This document shows, in pieces, positions 18,119 to 28,002 of a stretch of 64,000 nucleotides of DNA. The stretch's first letter is position 1. Every line of letters starts with the position of its first letter. Origin of the DNA: Mycolicibacterium mengxianglii. Its GTDB lineage: Bacteria; Actinomycetota; Actinomycetes; Mycobacteriales; Mycobacteriaceae. A program made the position numbers and the translations under genes. A model generated the notes under the pieces. That model was not told the origin of the DNA, did not search any database, and worked only from the letters and a program-made list of their open reading frames with translations. The DNA lies in NCBI RefSeq assembly GCF_015710575.1, contig NZ_CP065373.1, forward strand, positions 5,208,001 through 5,272,000. The letters are read 5' to 3'.

Positions 18119-18793
18119 GTGAGACTGAGTGAGGCCACCGAATTACCGTTCAAATTGGGTGCCCAATTGCGGCACCGGCGCGCGTTTCACCCCGTCGGTG
18201 TGCTCGCCGGGGGCACCGTTGAACGGGTGGCACCGCAGGGCGAGGGGCTGCCGGTCGAGGCCGGCGACGTCATCGGCCGACTGTCCAAGGGGATCGGCCT
18301 CCGGGGTGGTTTACCGGACTTCGCCGGACTGGCCTGGCGGATGCATACCGGACCGTCCGACGCCACCGCCTGGGACGTCTTGATGGTGTCGGCGGGCTCC
18401 AGCGCGCTGGGCCGGGTGGCGCTGCGCCCTGCGACATCGTGGTCGGGCGTCACCTTCTCCACCTTGATGCCGCTGGGCTACGGCGGCCGGTCATGGTGGC
18501 TGCGCGCGCGCATCGTCGAACCTCAGTTCGGCGGCGGGTTGGCACTCGAGTCCCTGTCCGAAGCACTGCGGGCGCGAGAGCCGATCCGGGTGGCCGTCGA
18601 CCAATCCCGGGGGCTCGGCGATTTCACCCCGCTGGCGACTCTGACGTTCACCGATTTGGAGCCGGCGGCCGAGCAGCACGAACTCGCGATGGATCCCACT
18701 GCGCATTCGGCGCCGGGGGTGGATCTGCAGCCGCGTTGGCTGACCGCGCTGCGCCGCGGTGCGTACCGGGGCAGCCGAAAAGGCCGGGACTGA
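18119..18793 (+). CDS. Conserved actinobacterial protein of unknown function
   Basis: Soluble protein of 224 aa with no recognised catalytic motif. The segment DVIGRLSKGIGLRGGLPDFAGLAWRM has a loose resemblance to the catalase-core pattern (RFS...DxxGxAxRF), but the haem ligands of true catalases are absent. Related actinobacterial proteins are sometimes called phosphodiesterases without clear support. GTG 18119 is the preferred start because conservation appears to begin there; an upstream in-frame start at 18065 would add 18 residues. The stop codon sits in the loop of a perfect 8-bp hairpin. Confidence 0.6.
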   Translation: MRLSEATELPFKLGAQLRHRRAFHPVGVLAGGTVERVAPQGEGLPVEAGDVIGRLSKGIGLRGGLPDFAGLAWRMHTGPSDATAWDVLMVSAGSSALGRVALRPATSWSGVTFSTLMPLGYGGRSWWLRARIVEPQFGGGLALESLSEALRAREPIRVAVDQSRGLGDFTPLATLTFTDLEPAAEQHELAMDPTAHSAPGVDLQPRWLTALRRGAYRGSRKGRD

Positions 18794-18801
18794 GTCCCGG
18801 C
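18783..18801. terminator. Compact hairpin at convergent gene ends
   Basis: GCCGGGAC and GTCCCGGC form a perfect 8-bp stem with TGA as the loop; that TGA is the stop of the rightward gene. The small leftward gene ends 6 bp away. It has no T-run, so it may act as a bidirectional or Rho-assisted terminator. Confidence 0.45.
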
Positions 18802-18806
18802 ACCCG

Positions 18807-18977
18807 TCAGTCCGGCGGTTCGGGGGAACCCTGTCCTTCGGCGACGTCGGGTGCCACCTCCCGGGTGGCCATCCCACCCTCGCGACCGTGGTCGGCCGGG
18901 CCGGGTCGGTCTTTGTCGTCGACGCCCTTGACCTCGGTCGGGCTGGTCGCCACTTCTTCGCTGTGATCGTCGCTCAC
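18807..18977 (-). CDS. Small acidic hydrophilic protein (56 aa)
   Basis: A short gene found by eye: GGAGG lies 7 bp before GTG 18977 and the frame runs 57 codons to TGA. The product begins VSDDHSEEVATSPTEVKGVD and is rich in Asp, Glu, Pro and Gly, with no Cys or hydrophobic segment, so it is probably disordered. It sits 60 bp downstream of the F420-dependent oxidoreductase on the same strand and could be co-transcribed. No family is recognised. The strong RBS and biased, charged composition support a real gene. Confidence 0.6.
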   Translation of the reverse strand: MSDDHSEEVATSPTEVKGVDDKDRPGPADHGREGGMATREVAPDVAEGQGSPEPPD

Positions 18978-19037
18978 TTGTACACCTCCGTTGTTTAGGC
19001 GCTTGTGTGGTTTTCAGGGGTTGTGGTTCGGCAGGCT

Positions 19038-20024
19038 TCAGGGGGCGGCGGACCGCAACGCCTCCAGCAGCGGCTTCGCGGCTTCCTCGAAGAACTGGGT
19101 TTGATGCTCGCCGCCGATCTGGATCAGGGCGATATCGGTGAATCCCGCGTCCCAGTATTCGCTGACCGCCTCGACGATGGCATCGAGGTCGGGTCCGCAC
19201 GGGATGGATTCGGCGACGTCCTCGGGACGCACGAACTGCGTCGCCCCCGCGAACCCGGCCGTCGTCGACAGGTCCGCATTGACAGCCCACCCGCCGCTGA
19301 ACCAGCGGAACTGCTCGTGGGCCCGCTCGACGGCGGCGTCGCGACTCGGATCCCAGCACACCGGAATCTGTCCGACCACCCGTCCGCCGCCGGGTAGGCC
19401 CGTGGCTTGGCGGGCCTTGTGCCAGGCCTCGACCCGGTCTGCCGCCGGCTGCACTTCGATCAGGTGGTCGGCCAGGGCCGCGAAGTTGTCCAGCGACCGG
19501 TCACCGGTCATCGAGATCCCGATGTGGATGGGATCGTCGGGCACATCCCAGATCCGGGCCGAGTCCACCTGGAAGTACTCGCCACGCCAATCCACCAGCG
19601 TGCCGGTCCACAGTTCCCGGATGATCTGGACCGCCTCGACGAGCATGTCCTGGCGGGTCTGCAGGCTGGGCCAGCCCTTGCCGACGACATGTTCGTTCAG
19701 GTTTTCGCCGCTGCCGAGTCCGAGGGTGAACCGGCCATCGGACAGGATCTGCACGGTCGCGGCCTGCTGGGCGACGATCGCCGGGTGGTAGCGCATGGTC
19801 GGGCAGGTGACATAGGAGTAAAGATCGACGCGCTCGGTGGCGTGTGCCACGGCCCCCAGTACCGTCCAGGCATTCGGGGCGTGGCCCTGCGCCGACAGCC
19901 AGGGTGAGAAGTGGTCACTGCAGACCTCGAAGTCGAAGCCGACAGTCTCAGCCGAAATAGCATGCTGCACAAGCTCTTTGGGCCCAGCCTGCTCCGTCAT
20001 CAGGGTATATCCGAACCGGGTCAT
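19038..20024 (-). CDS. F420-dependent LLM-class oxidoreductase
   Basis: TIM-barrel protein of 328 aa, luciferase-like family, G6PDH-like F420 subgroup. Indicators are the opening FGYTLMTEQAG, the EVCSDHFSPW segment (conserved Asp-His near F420), GRFTLGLGSGENLNEH and the C-terminal GFTDIALIQIGG. It would use reduced or oxidised deazaflavin F420 to transfer hydride to an unknown substrate. ATG 20024 gives the conserved start; a longer in-frame start at 20057 adds 11 unlikely residues. Downstream on the same strand is the 56-aa gene. Confidence 0.87.
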   Translation of the reverse strand: MTRFGYTLMTEQAGPKELVQHAISAETVGFDFEVCSDHFSPWLSAQGHAPNAWTVLGAVAHATERVDLYSYVTCPTMRYHPAIVAQQAATVQILSDGRFTLGLGSGENLNEHVVGKGWPSLQTRQDMLVEAVQIIRELWTGTLVDWRGEYFQVDSARIWDVPDDPIHIGISMTGDRSLDNFAALADHLIEVQPAADRVEAWHKARQATGLPGGGRVVGQIPVCWDPSRDAAVERAHEQFRWFSGGWAVNADLSTTAGFAGATQFVRPEDVAESIPCGPDLDAIVEAVSEYWDAGFTDIALIQIGGEHQTQFFEEAAKPLLEALRSAAP

Positions 20025-20062
20025 GCATGCACGGATACCCGAGCCCCTCGCCGGCAAACCGC

Positions 20063-20527
20063 CTACAGCCGGGCCTTGACAGCGGCAGAGACGCGACCCC
20101 CGTCGGCCTTCCCGGCGACGATCGCGTTGGCTGCCTTCATCACCAGACCCATCTGCCGGGTGCCGGGTCGCTCGCCGATCTCTTCGGCCACTTGCGCGAT
20201 TGCCGTGTTGACGGCGTGCGCCAGCTCGTCATCGTCGAGCTGGGCGGGCAGATACTCCTCGATCACGGCCGCCTCGGCGCGTTCATTGGCCGCCAGCTCG
20301 CCACGCCCGTTGCTGAGGTAGATCTGTGCGGCTTCGCCGCGTTTCTTGGCCTCGCGGGTAAGGACTTTGAGCACTTCGGCGTCGGTGAGTTCACGCACCT
20401 GCTTGCCTGCGACCTCCTCGGTCTGCACGGCTGCCAGCAGCATCCGCAGCGTTGCGGTGCGTAACTTGTCCTGCGCCTTCATCGCCGCGGTGAGGTCAGA
20501 CCGCAGCTTCGCCTTGAGCTCCGCCAT
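20063..20527 (-). CDS. GatB/YqeY domain protein (Rv3688c-like)
   Basis: Protein of 154 aa matching the stand-alone GatB/YqeY family: LKAKLRSDLTAAMKAQDKLR at the N-terminus, an RxxxLR-type helix (LRMLLAAVQ), YLPAQLDDDEL and the tail MGLVMKAANAIVAGKADGGR. The fold matches the tRNA-binding tail of the GatB amidotransferase subunit, but the free protein has no settled function. ATG 20527 is chosen; 24 extra in-frame codons upstream are not conserved. It sits beside the divergent membrane-protein operon, as in M. tuberculosis. Confidence 0.9.
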   Translation of the reverse strand: MAELKAKLRSDLTAAMKAQDKLRTATLRMLLAAVQTEEVAGKQVRELTDAEVLKVLTREAKKRGEAAQIYLSNGRGELAANERAEAAVIEEYLPAQLDDDELAHAVNTAIAQVAEEIGERPGTRQMGLVMKAANAIVAGKADGGRVSAAVKARL

Positions 20528-20645
20528 GGCCCCGACGCTACGCGCCGCCGCGCCTGGCCCGGGGCTGACTCTCGTATCGTTGTCATTTCCGGCAGCCATC
20601 GACCACGATGGTGGACATGAGCAATGACGACGGGGGGACTCACCG

Positions 20646-21800
20646 GTGACGCAGCCGCCGAACGGGCCCGGCTGGCCACCGCCGGCGTATCCGCCGCCGG
20701 GTTACCCCGCGCAGGGCTTTCCACCTCCGGGTTATCCGCAGGGCTATCCGCCACCGGGCTATTCGCCTCCCGGCTATCCCCCACCTGGTTACTCACAGCA
20801 GGGTTACCCGCCGCCGGGATATCCGGTGTTGCCGCCGATGGCCATGCAGCCGGGCATCATTCCCCTGCGACCGCTCGCACTGGGCGACATCTTCAACGGT
20901 GCGGTCCGCTATGTACGCGCCAATCCCAAAGCCAGCCTGGGCCTGACGGCCGTCGTGGTCATCATCACCGAGGTGCTGGGGCTGATCCTGCAGGTTGGAC
21001 CGCTGGCGGCGATGGGTGAACTCCCCGCGCTGCGCGGCGAGAGTGAGTCCACCGCCGGGATGGTGGGCTCCGTCGCCACCGGCGTGGTCGCAGCGCTGAT
21101 GCAGGTGCTCGCGGCGGTGGTACTCAGCGGCATGCTGACCGTCGTCGTCGGCCGGGCGGTGTTCGGTTCGCCCATCACCATCGGGGAAGCCTGGGCCAAG
21201 ATCCGGGATCGAATCCTGCCGCTGCTCGGGCTTGCGTTACTGGAACTGCTTGGCGCGGTGGTGCTCTTCGGCCTCGTCATACTCGTCATCGTCGGCCTCG
21301 CGGTGGGCACCAATGCCGCCGCCACCCTCATCATCGGGGTTCCGCTGGGGTTGGTCGCGTTCCTGGCGGTGGTGTACCTGGCCACCGTGTTGTCCTTTGC
21401 GCCGGTGGCAGTGGTGCTTGAGCGGATGCCGGTGATTGCGTCCATCAAGCGCTCGTTCTTCCTGGTGCGCCACGACCTTCTGCGGGTGTTCGGCATCCGT
21501 GCGCTGGCGGGCATCGTGGTCTGGGCGGTCAGTGCAGCCGTCGCCGTGCCGTTCGCGCTGGGGCAGGTGATCGCCGGCGGCGACTCCACCGCGGCGATTC
21601 TGTTCGGGACCATCTCGGCCAGCGTCGGCGCGATCATCGGCCAGGTCATCACGGCGCCGTTCACCGCCGGGGTGGTCGTGCTGCTCTACACCGATCGTCG
21701 GATGCGGGCCGAGGCGTTCGATCTGGTACTGCGCACCGGCGCCACCGCCGGGCCGGGGCCCACCAACTCCACCGACAATCTGTGGCTGGTCCGGCGTTGA
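20646..21800 (+). CDS. Membrane protein with Pro/Gly/Tyr-repeat N-terminus (Rv3689-like)
   Basis: Protein of 384 aa. Residues 1-60 are a low-complexity cytosolic region built from repeated PPGYP/PGYS units. The rest carries about 6 membrane helices starting after LGDIFNGAVRYVRANPK, the entry typical of this membrane domain family (glycerophosphodiester phosphodiesterase membrane-domain type). Its role is unknown. It leads a tight rightward operon (14-bp gap, then overlaps) with DUF4129, DUF4350, MoxR and DUF58 genes. GTG start. Confidence 0.82.
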   Translation: MTQPPNGPGWPPPAYPPPGYPAQGFPPPGYPQGYPPPGYSPPGYPPPGYSQQGYPPPGYPVLPPMAMQPGIIPLRPLALGDIFNGAVRYVRANPKASLGLTAVVVIITEVLGLILQVGPLAAMGELPALRGESESTAGMVGSVATGVVAALMQVLAAVVLSGMLTVVVGRAVFGSPITIGEAWAKIRDRILPLLGLALLELLGAVVLFGLVILVIVGLAVGTNAAATLIIGVPLGLVAFLAVVYLATVLSFAPVAVVLERMPVIASIKRSFFLVRHDLLRVFGIRALAGIVVWAVSAAVAVPFALGQVIAGGDSTAAILFGTISASVGAIIGQVITAPFTAGVVVLLYTDRRMRAEAFDLVLRTGATAGPGPTNSTDNLWLVRR

Positions 21801-21813
21801 GGGTGCGTCCGTC

Positions 21814-22464
21814 GTGCCGCCGGTAGTCATCGATCGTGACGCTGCCCGCGAGGCCGCCCAGGATGAACTCGGCAAGGCGATCTATCCGAAGGGCTCCTTG
21901 ACCGACCGTCTCAACGAGTGGATCAACGACCTGATCTACCGCATCATCGCCAAGGGACTGATGGTGCCGGGCGGCTGGTTCACCATCATGGTGCTGCTCA
22001 TCATCGTGGCGATCCTCGCGGTGGTGGCCATCAGGGTCGCCCGGAAGACCATGCGCACCAACCGCGGTGGCGATCAGCAATTGTTCGGGGCCACCGAGAT
22101 GTCCGCCGCGGCCCACCGCGAACTGGCCCAGCAGTGCGCCGCTCGCGGCGACTGGGCACCGGCCATCCGGCACCGGCTGCGCGCGGTCGCCCGCCAGCTG
22201 GAGGAGACCGGGGTGCTGGCGCCGGTTCCCGGTCGCACCGCCAATGAACTCGCGCACGACGCGGGCATCTCACTGCCCGAGCTGGCCGACGAATTCAGGA
22301 CTGCGGCAATCACATTCAACGACGTCACCTACGGTGAGCTGCCCGGAACGCCGGCCGCCTACCAGATGGTCAGCGAGCTCGATGAGCACCTGCAGACGCG
22401 GCACGGCGCCCGCGTTCCGGTATCGGCACCGGTCGCGCCTGCCGGTTGGACGCAGGTGCGATGA
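21814..22464 (+). CDS. DUF4129 membrane protein (Rv3690-like)
   Basis: Protein of 216 aa with one central membrane helix (about 50-72, WFTIMVLLIIVAILAVVAI) and a C-terminal cytosolic DUF4129 region (about 95-195) containing AHRELAQQCAARGDW and TANELAHDAG. DUF4129 proteins accompany MoxR ATPases and DUF58 proteins. Its stop overlaps the next ATG (ATGA), so translation is coupled. Confidence 0.85.
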   Translation: MPPVVIDRDAAREAAQDELGKAIYPKGSLTDRLNEWINDLIYRIIAKGLMVPGGWFTIMVLLIIVAILAVVAIRVARKTMRTNRGGDQQLFGATEMSAAAHRELAQQCAARGDWAPAIRHRLRAVARQLEETGVLAPVPGRTANELAHDAGISLPELADEFRTAAITFNDVTYGELPGTPAAYQMVSELDEHLQTRHGARVPVSAPVAPAGWTQVR

Positions 22465-23599
22465 CGTCGACAATGCAGGGACCGCCGGCGGTGCGCCGCC
22501 GGCGCAACTGGCGCTGGATCGGTGCGGCGATCCTGGCGATTGTGGCGCTGGCGGCGGTGACCGCCTGGCTGACCGCGCCCCGCCCGGGCGGGCGGATGGA
22601 TCCGGCGTCGACCTCCGCCGACGGCGCCCATGCGCTGGTGACACTGCTACGCGACCAGGGTGTCGATGTCGTGGTCGCCGATACCGTCGCCGAAGCCGAG
22701 CACGCCGCGCGTCCCGACTCCCTGCTGCTGATCGCCCAGACCGGGTACATGCCCAGCGACGAACTGCTGCGCCGGCTGATAGCCGCGCCCGGCGACCGGC
22801 TGCTGATCGAGCCGACGTCGCGAACACGGGAAGCGCTGGCTGCCGAACTCCGGGTCGCCCCGACCGTCACCTACGGTGGCGAGCCCGACTGCGACCTGCC
22901 CGAAGCCACCCGAGCCGGGTCGGCCCAGTTCGGCCCGACAGATACCTATGAGCTGGTAGCGGATTCGCCGGTGACACTGACCCGCTGCTATTCCGGTGCG
23001 GTGGTGCGTTATCGGGACGACGGCCACACCGTGACCGTCGCCGGCACCGCCGAGTTCATGACGAACTCCTCACTGCTGCGGGAGGGCAACGCCGCGTTGG
23101 CGATGAACCTGGCCGGCACCCGGCCCCGGCTCGTCTGGTACGCACCACAGCATGTCGAAGGCGAGAATTCCAGCTCAGCAACGATTTTCGACCTGATCCC
23201 GGCACGCGTCGGCTGGGCCGTCTGGCAGCTGTGGCTGGCGGTCGGGCTGGTCGCACTGTGGAAGGGCCGCCGCCTGGGTCCGCTGGTGGCCGAACGGCTC
23301 CCCGTGGTGGTGCGGGCGTCGGAGACCGTGGAAGGTCGCGGCCGTCTCTACCGATCGCGCCGGGCACGTGACCGCGCCGCCGATGCGTTGCGCACCGCAA
23401 CCCTGCAACGCCTGGCCCCCCGCCTGGGACTCGGCAACAAACCCGACCCCGGCGAGGTGGTGCAGGCGGTGGCACAGCGCACCCATAAAGATCCGAACAC
23501 CCTGGTGGACAACCTCTTCGGTCCGCCACCCAGCTCCGACAACGAACTGTTGCAGCTCGCCCACGCTCTCGACGACATCGAAAGGCAGGTCGCCCACTC

Positions 23600-23603
<4 letters not shown>
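22461..23603 (+). CDS. DUF4350 membrane protein (Rv3691-like)
   Basis: Protein of 380 aa: N-terminal helix after a basic RRRRNWRW stretch (about 20-40), an extracytoplasmic or periplasmic-side domain with the DUF4350 pattern (STSADGAHALVTLLRDQGVDV), a second helix near 245-265, and a cytosolic tail. ATG 22461 overlaps the previous stop by 4 bp; the frame extends 5 codons further, but that is less likely. The next gene starts inside its stop (GTGA). Confidence 0.85.
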
Positions 23604-24567
<964 letters not shown>

Positions 24568-24568
<1 letters not shown>

Positions 24569-25890
24569 TGGTCCTGACCGGTCGCACGGGGCTGGTGGCG
24601 CTGATCTGCACGCTTCCGGTCGTGGTGGCCCCTTGGCCGGCAACGGCTTTCATCATCCTGCTGGTCTTGCTGATGTTCGCCGTCGGCCTCGATGTGGCTC
24701 TGGCCGGCAGCGCCCGGGGTGTGCAGTTCTCCCGGGCCGGTGACACCTCAGCCCGCCTCGGCGAGCCCGTCGATGTCGTACTGCATATGCACAACCCGGG
24801 CCCGAGGACTTTCCGGGGGGCGGTCCGGGACGCGTGGGCGCCCAGCGCCAGAGCGCAACCGCGCGCACACGACGTGGTCATCGCCCCCGGACAGAGCCGG
24901 CGGTTGGACACCGTCCTTCGCCCGATGCGCCGAGGTGATCAGGTCTCGGCCGTTGTCACCGCCCGCTCGATCGGCCCGCTGGGCCTGGCCGGCAGGCAGA
25001 GCTCGCACCAGGCACCGTGGACGGTACGCATCCTGCCGCCGTTCTTGTCGCGTAAGCATCTGCCTTCGCGACTGGCCAAACTGCGCGAGCTCGACGGGAT
25101 GGTCCCGGTGCTGATCCGCGGCCAGGGCACCGAATTCGACTCGCTGCGTGAGTATGTCGTCGGCGACGACGTCCGCTCCATCGACTGGCGCGCCACCGCC
25201 CGGCGCTCAGATGTCGTGGTACGTACCTGGCGCCCCGAACGGGACCGGCGGGTGGTGATCGTCGTCGACACCGGCCGCACCTCCGCCGGCCGCGTGGGCG
25301 TCGACCCCACGTCCAGTGACCCCGGGGGTTGGCCCCGCCTGGACTGGTCATTGGACGCGGCGCTGCTGTTGGGCGCACTGGCGTCGCGCGCCGGGGACCA
25401 CGTCGACTTCCTGGCCCACGACCGCACCACCCGCGCCGCCGTCGTCAATGCCTCCCGCACCGGGTTGCTGGCGCAGCTGGTGGAGGCGATGGCCCCGCTG
25501 GAACCAGAACTGGTCGAATCCGATTACCCCGCAACGGTTGCCGCCATCACTCGTCGTGTCCGGCGCCGGGCCCTGGTGGTGCTGCTGACGGATCTGAACT
25601 CCTCCGCGCTGGAGGAGGGACTGCTACCGGTGCTGCCGCAGTTGGCGGCCAAACATCAGGTGATCGTCGCGGCGATCGCCGATCCGCGGGTGGACGAGTT
25701 GGCTGCCGGCCGGTCGGATGCCGCCGCAGTCTATGACGCCGCGGCTGCGGAGAAGTCCCGTAATGACCGTCGCGCCCTGGCCTCCGAACTGCGGCGCAGC
25801 GGCGTCGAGGTGGTCGACGCCCTGCCCGAGGATCTCGCGCCTGCCCTGGCCGACCGCTACCTGGCGATGAAGGCCACCGGCAAGCTCTGA
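24568..25890 (+). CDS. DUF58 protein (Rv3693-like)
   Basis: Protein of 440 aa with two N-terminal membrane helices (about 8-50), then a beta-rich domain, then the DUF58 signature (SLREYVVGDDVRSIDW) and a VWA-like Rossmann region with IVVDTGRT. DUF58 proteins partner MoxR ATPases. The start overlaps the moxR stop by one base (TGATG). The operon ends here; a large imperfect inverted repeat follows. Confidence 0.88.
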
Positions 25891-25899
25891 AACCTGCTC

Positions 25900-25953
25900 A
25901 GCAGACGCGAACTCGCCCTTTGGGGGGCCTGAACACGCGAGTTTGCGTCTGCT
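25900..25953. terminator. Long inverted repeat between convergent genes
   Basis: AGCAGACGCGAACTCGC (25900-25916) pairs with GCGAGTTTGCGTCTGCT (25937-25953): 17-bp arms, one G-T pair, 20-nt loop. It lies between two convergent genes and probably ends transcription from both sides. I recall similar GCGAGTTTGCGTCTGCT palindromes between many mycobacterial genes, so it is probably a dispersed element. Confidence 0.6.
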
Positions 25954-25973
25954 CGCGGTCAGGAGGGGGAGTT

Positions 25974-26966
25974 TCAGCCGGTCGGAACCACGTCGGGGGC
26001 GTCCTCGACGTCGCCGGTGGCGCCTGCGGCGACCGCCTTGCGACCGAAATATCCGATGTAGCTCAGGAATGCGGCTTCGGCCAGCACCCCGATGGCCACC
26101 CGCACGAACGTCGGGAACGGCGACGGCGTCACCAGCGCCTCGATCAGACCCGAGACCAACAGCACCACAACGAGTCCCACGGCCACTGCGACCACAGCGC
26201 GACCCTGTTCGGCGAGCACCTGCCCGCGCGGCCGGTTCCCCGGGGAGATCACCGACCAGCCCAGCCGCATCCCCGCCGCCGCGGCCAGGAACACCGCCGT
26301 CATCTCCAGCAGACCATGCGGGGCGATCAGCCCGAGAAAGATGTCACCCTTGCCGTGGTCGAACATCAGCCCGGCCGACACTCCGAGATTGGCGGCGTTC
26401 TGGAACAGCACATATGGGATGGGCAGGCCGAGCAGGATCGAGTAGCCGATGCACTGGGCGGCCACCCACGAGTTGTTCACCCATACCTGCAGCGCGAACG
26501 ACCCCGCGGGGTTTTCGCTGTAGTACGAGGCGAACTTGTTGTTCACCAGGTCGTCGATATCAGTGGGGGTTCCGATGGTCGCTTGCACTTCCGGGTTGTG
26601 TGCCACCCAGAACGCGATGAGCGTGGCCACCACGAAGAACCCGATCGCCGAGCCCAGCCACCACCGCCACGCGCGGTAGGCGACGACGGGAAAGGACACC
26701 GTCCAGAACCGGACGAACTCGCTCCACAGCGGAGCGTGCGCGCCGGTGACCGCTGACCGGGCGCGCGCCACCAGAGTGGAGAGTCGCCCGACGAGCACCG
26801 TGTCCGTGGAGGCCGACCGCAACACCGACAGGTGCGTCGACACCTGCTGGTAGAGCTCCACCAGCTCGTCGACTTCGGCACCGGACAGCTTGCGACGGTG
26901 CTTGACCAGCGTGTCCAGCCGGTCCCACGAAGGGCGGTGGGCCAGCACGAACGCGTCGACATCCAC
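25974..26966 (-). CDS. SpoIIM-family membrane protein (Rv3694c-like)
   Basis: Protein of 330 aa with a cytosolic N-terminus (DVDAFVLAHRPSWDRLDTLV) and about 5 membrane helices from residue 110 on, including the conserved FASYYSENP/NNSWVA region and the GLIAPHGLLEMTAVFLAAAAG motif of the stage II sporulation protein M family. In non-sporulating mycobacteria its role is unknown. GTG 26966 is chosen; the frame stays open about 1.2 kb further upstream, but only as a shadow of the divergent gene. Confidence 0.85.
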   Translation of the reverse strand: MDVDAFVLAHRPSWDRLDTLVKHRRKLSGAEVDELVELYQQVSTHLSVLRSASTDTVLVGRLSTLVARARSAVTGAHAPLWSEFVRFWTVSFPVVAYRAWRWWLGSAIGFFVVATLIAFWVAHNPEVQATIGTPTDIDDLVNNKFASYYSENPAGSFALQVWVNNSWVAAQCIGYSILLGLPIPYVLFQNAANLGVSAGLMFDHGKGDIFLGLIAPHGLLEMTAVFLAAAAGMRLGWSVISPGNRPRGQVLAEQGRAVVAVAVGLVVVLLVSGLIEALVTPSPFPTFVRVAIGVLAEAAFLSYIGYFGRKAVAAGATGDVEDAPDVVPTG

Positions 26967-26993
26967 CTGGCGAAGTCTAGTAGCGTCGGGCAC

Positions 26994-27953
26994 GTGGCCA
27001 TGCCGAGCTCGACGCCCAACAGCCTCTACGACCGATGGCAGGCTCCCGGCTCGGTGGTGACCGGTGATGCGGTCGTCCTCGATGTGCAGCTGGCGCAACT
27101 GCCGATGCGGGCGGTCGGCGCCCTGATCGACGCCACGGTGATGTTCCTCGGCTACCTGATCGGTGTGCTGCTGTGGGCGATCACCCTGGCCGACTACGAC
27201 CCGGCACTCTCGGGCGCGGTATTGATCATCTTCACCGTCGTGGTGCTGATCGGGTATCCGCTGGTGTTCGAGACCGCCACCCGCGGCCGTTCGCTGGGCA
27301 AGATGGCGATGGGCCTGCGGGTGGTGTCCGAAGACGGTGGTCCGGAACGCTTCCGGCAGGCGCTGTTTCGTGCACTTTCTGCGGTGATCGAGATCTGGAT
27401 GTTCTTCGGCGGGCCTGCGGTGATCTGCAGTCTGCTGTCGCCGAAGGGCAAACGGATCGGGGACGTGTTCGCCGGCACCGTGGTGATCAGCGAGCGCGGC
27501 CCGCGCCTCGGCCCCCCGCCGGCCATGCCGCCGGAGTTGTCGTGGTGGGCGGCGTCGCTGCAGTTGTCGGGGCTGGGTGCCGAGCAGGCCGAGTTGGCCC
27601 GGCAGTTCCTGTCCCGCGCCGCGCAGCTCGATCCGGCCCTGCGTGACCAGATGGCCTACCGCATCGCGGGTGAGGTCGCCGCCCGAATTTCCCCGCCGCC
27701 ACCGTCCGGGGCGCCACCGCAGTTGGTGTTGGCGGCGGTACTGGCCGAACGGCACCGCCGCGAACTGGATCGGTTGGGTCGACAGGCGGGCCCGCCATCC
27801 CCATCGGCCCCGCAACAGTCCGCGCCCTGGCCACCGGAGCCTTGGCCGCCCGCGCCCCGGCCGCCGGCCCCGCCGGCCCCGTCGGCCCCGTCGCAGTTCG
27901 GCCCACCGCCGCCGGCAGCCTCCTCTCCCACCGGCTTTACACCACCGACATAA
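26994..27953 (+). CDS. RDD-family membrane protein with Pro-rich tail (Rv3695-like)
   Basis: Protein of 319 aa with the RDD domain (about 18-165): MRAVGALIDATVMF carries the R and D positions, and RGRSLGKMAMGLRVV is the second signature. There are 3 membrane helices, a cytosolic middle and a long Pro/Ala-rich tail (from about 255). RDD proteins are linked to ion transport, but the role is unproven here. GTG 26994 or ATG 27000 starts it, only 27 bp from the divergent SpoIIM-like gene. A TetR-type operator begins right after its stop. Confidence 0.83.
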   Translation: MAMPSSTPNSLYDRWQAPGSVVTGDAVVLDVQLAQLPMRAVGALIDATVMFLGYLIGVLLWAITLADYDPALSGAVLIIFTVVVLIGYPLVFETATRGRSLGKMAMGLRVVSEDGGPERFRQALFRALSAVIEIWMFFGGPAVICSLLSPKGKRIGDVFAGTVVISERGPRLGPPPAMPPELSWWAASLQLSGLGAEQAELARQFLSRAAQLDPALRDQMAYRIAGEVAARISPPPPSGAPPQLVLAAVLAERHRRELDRLGRQAGPPSPSAPQQSAPWPPEPWPPAPRPPAPPAPSAPSQFGPPPPAASSPTGFTPPT

Positions 27954-27954
27954 G

Positions 27955-27972
27955 TGGGACAGTGATGTCCCA
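27955..27972. promoter_or_regulatory. Palindromic operator upstream of tetR
   Basis: TGGGACA-GTGA-TGTCCCA is a perfect 7-bp inverted repeat, 30 bp before the TetR-type ATG. A possible -10 (TACATT) lies between it and the start. The position suits autoregulation of the TetR gene and control of the efflux pump. Confidence 0.6.
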
Positions 27973-28002
27973 TTCTGAACGCGACGTGCTACATTTTGAG
28001 GC

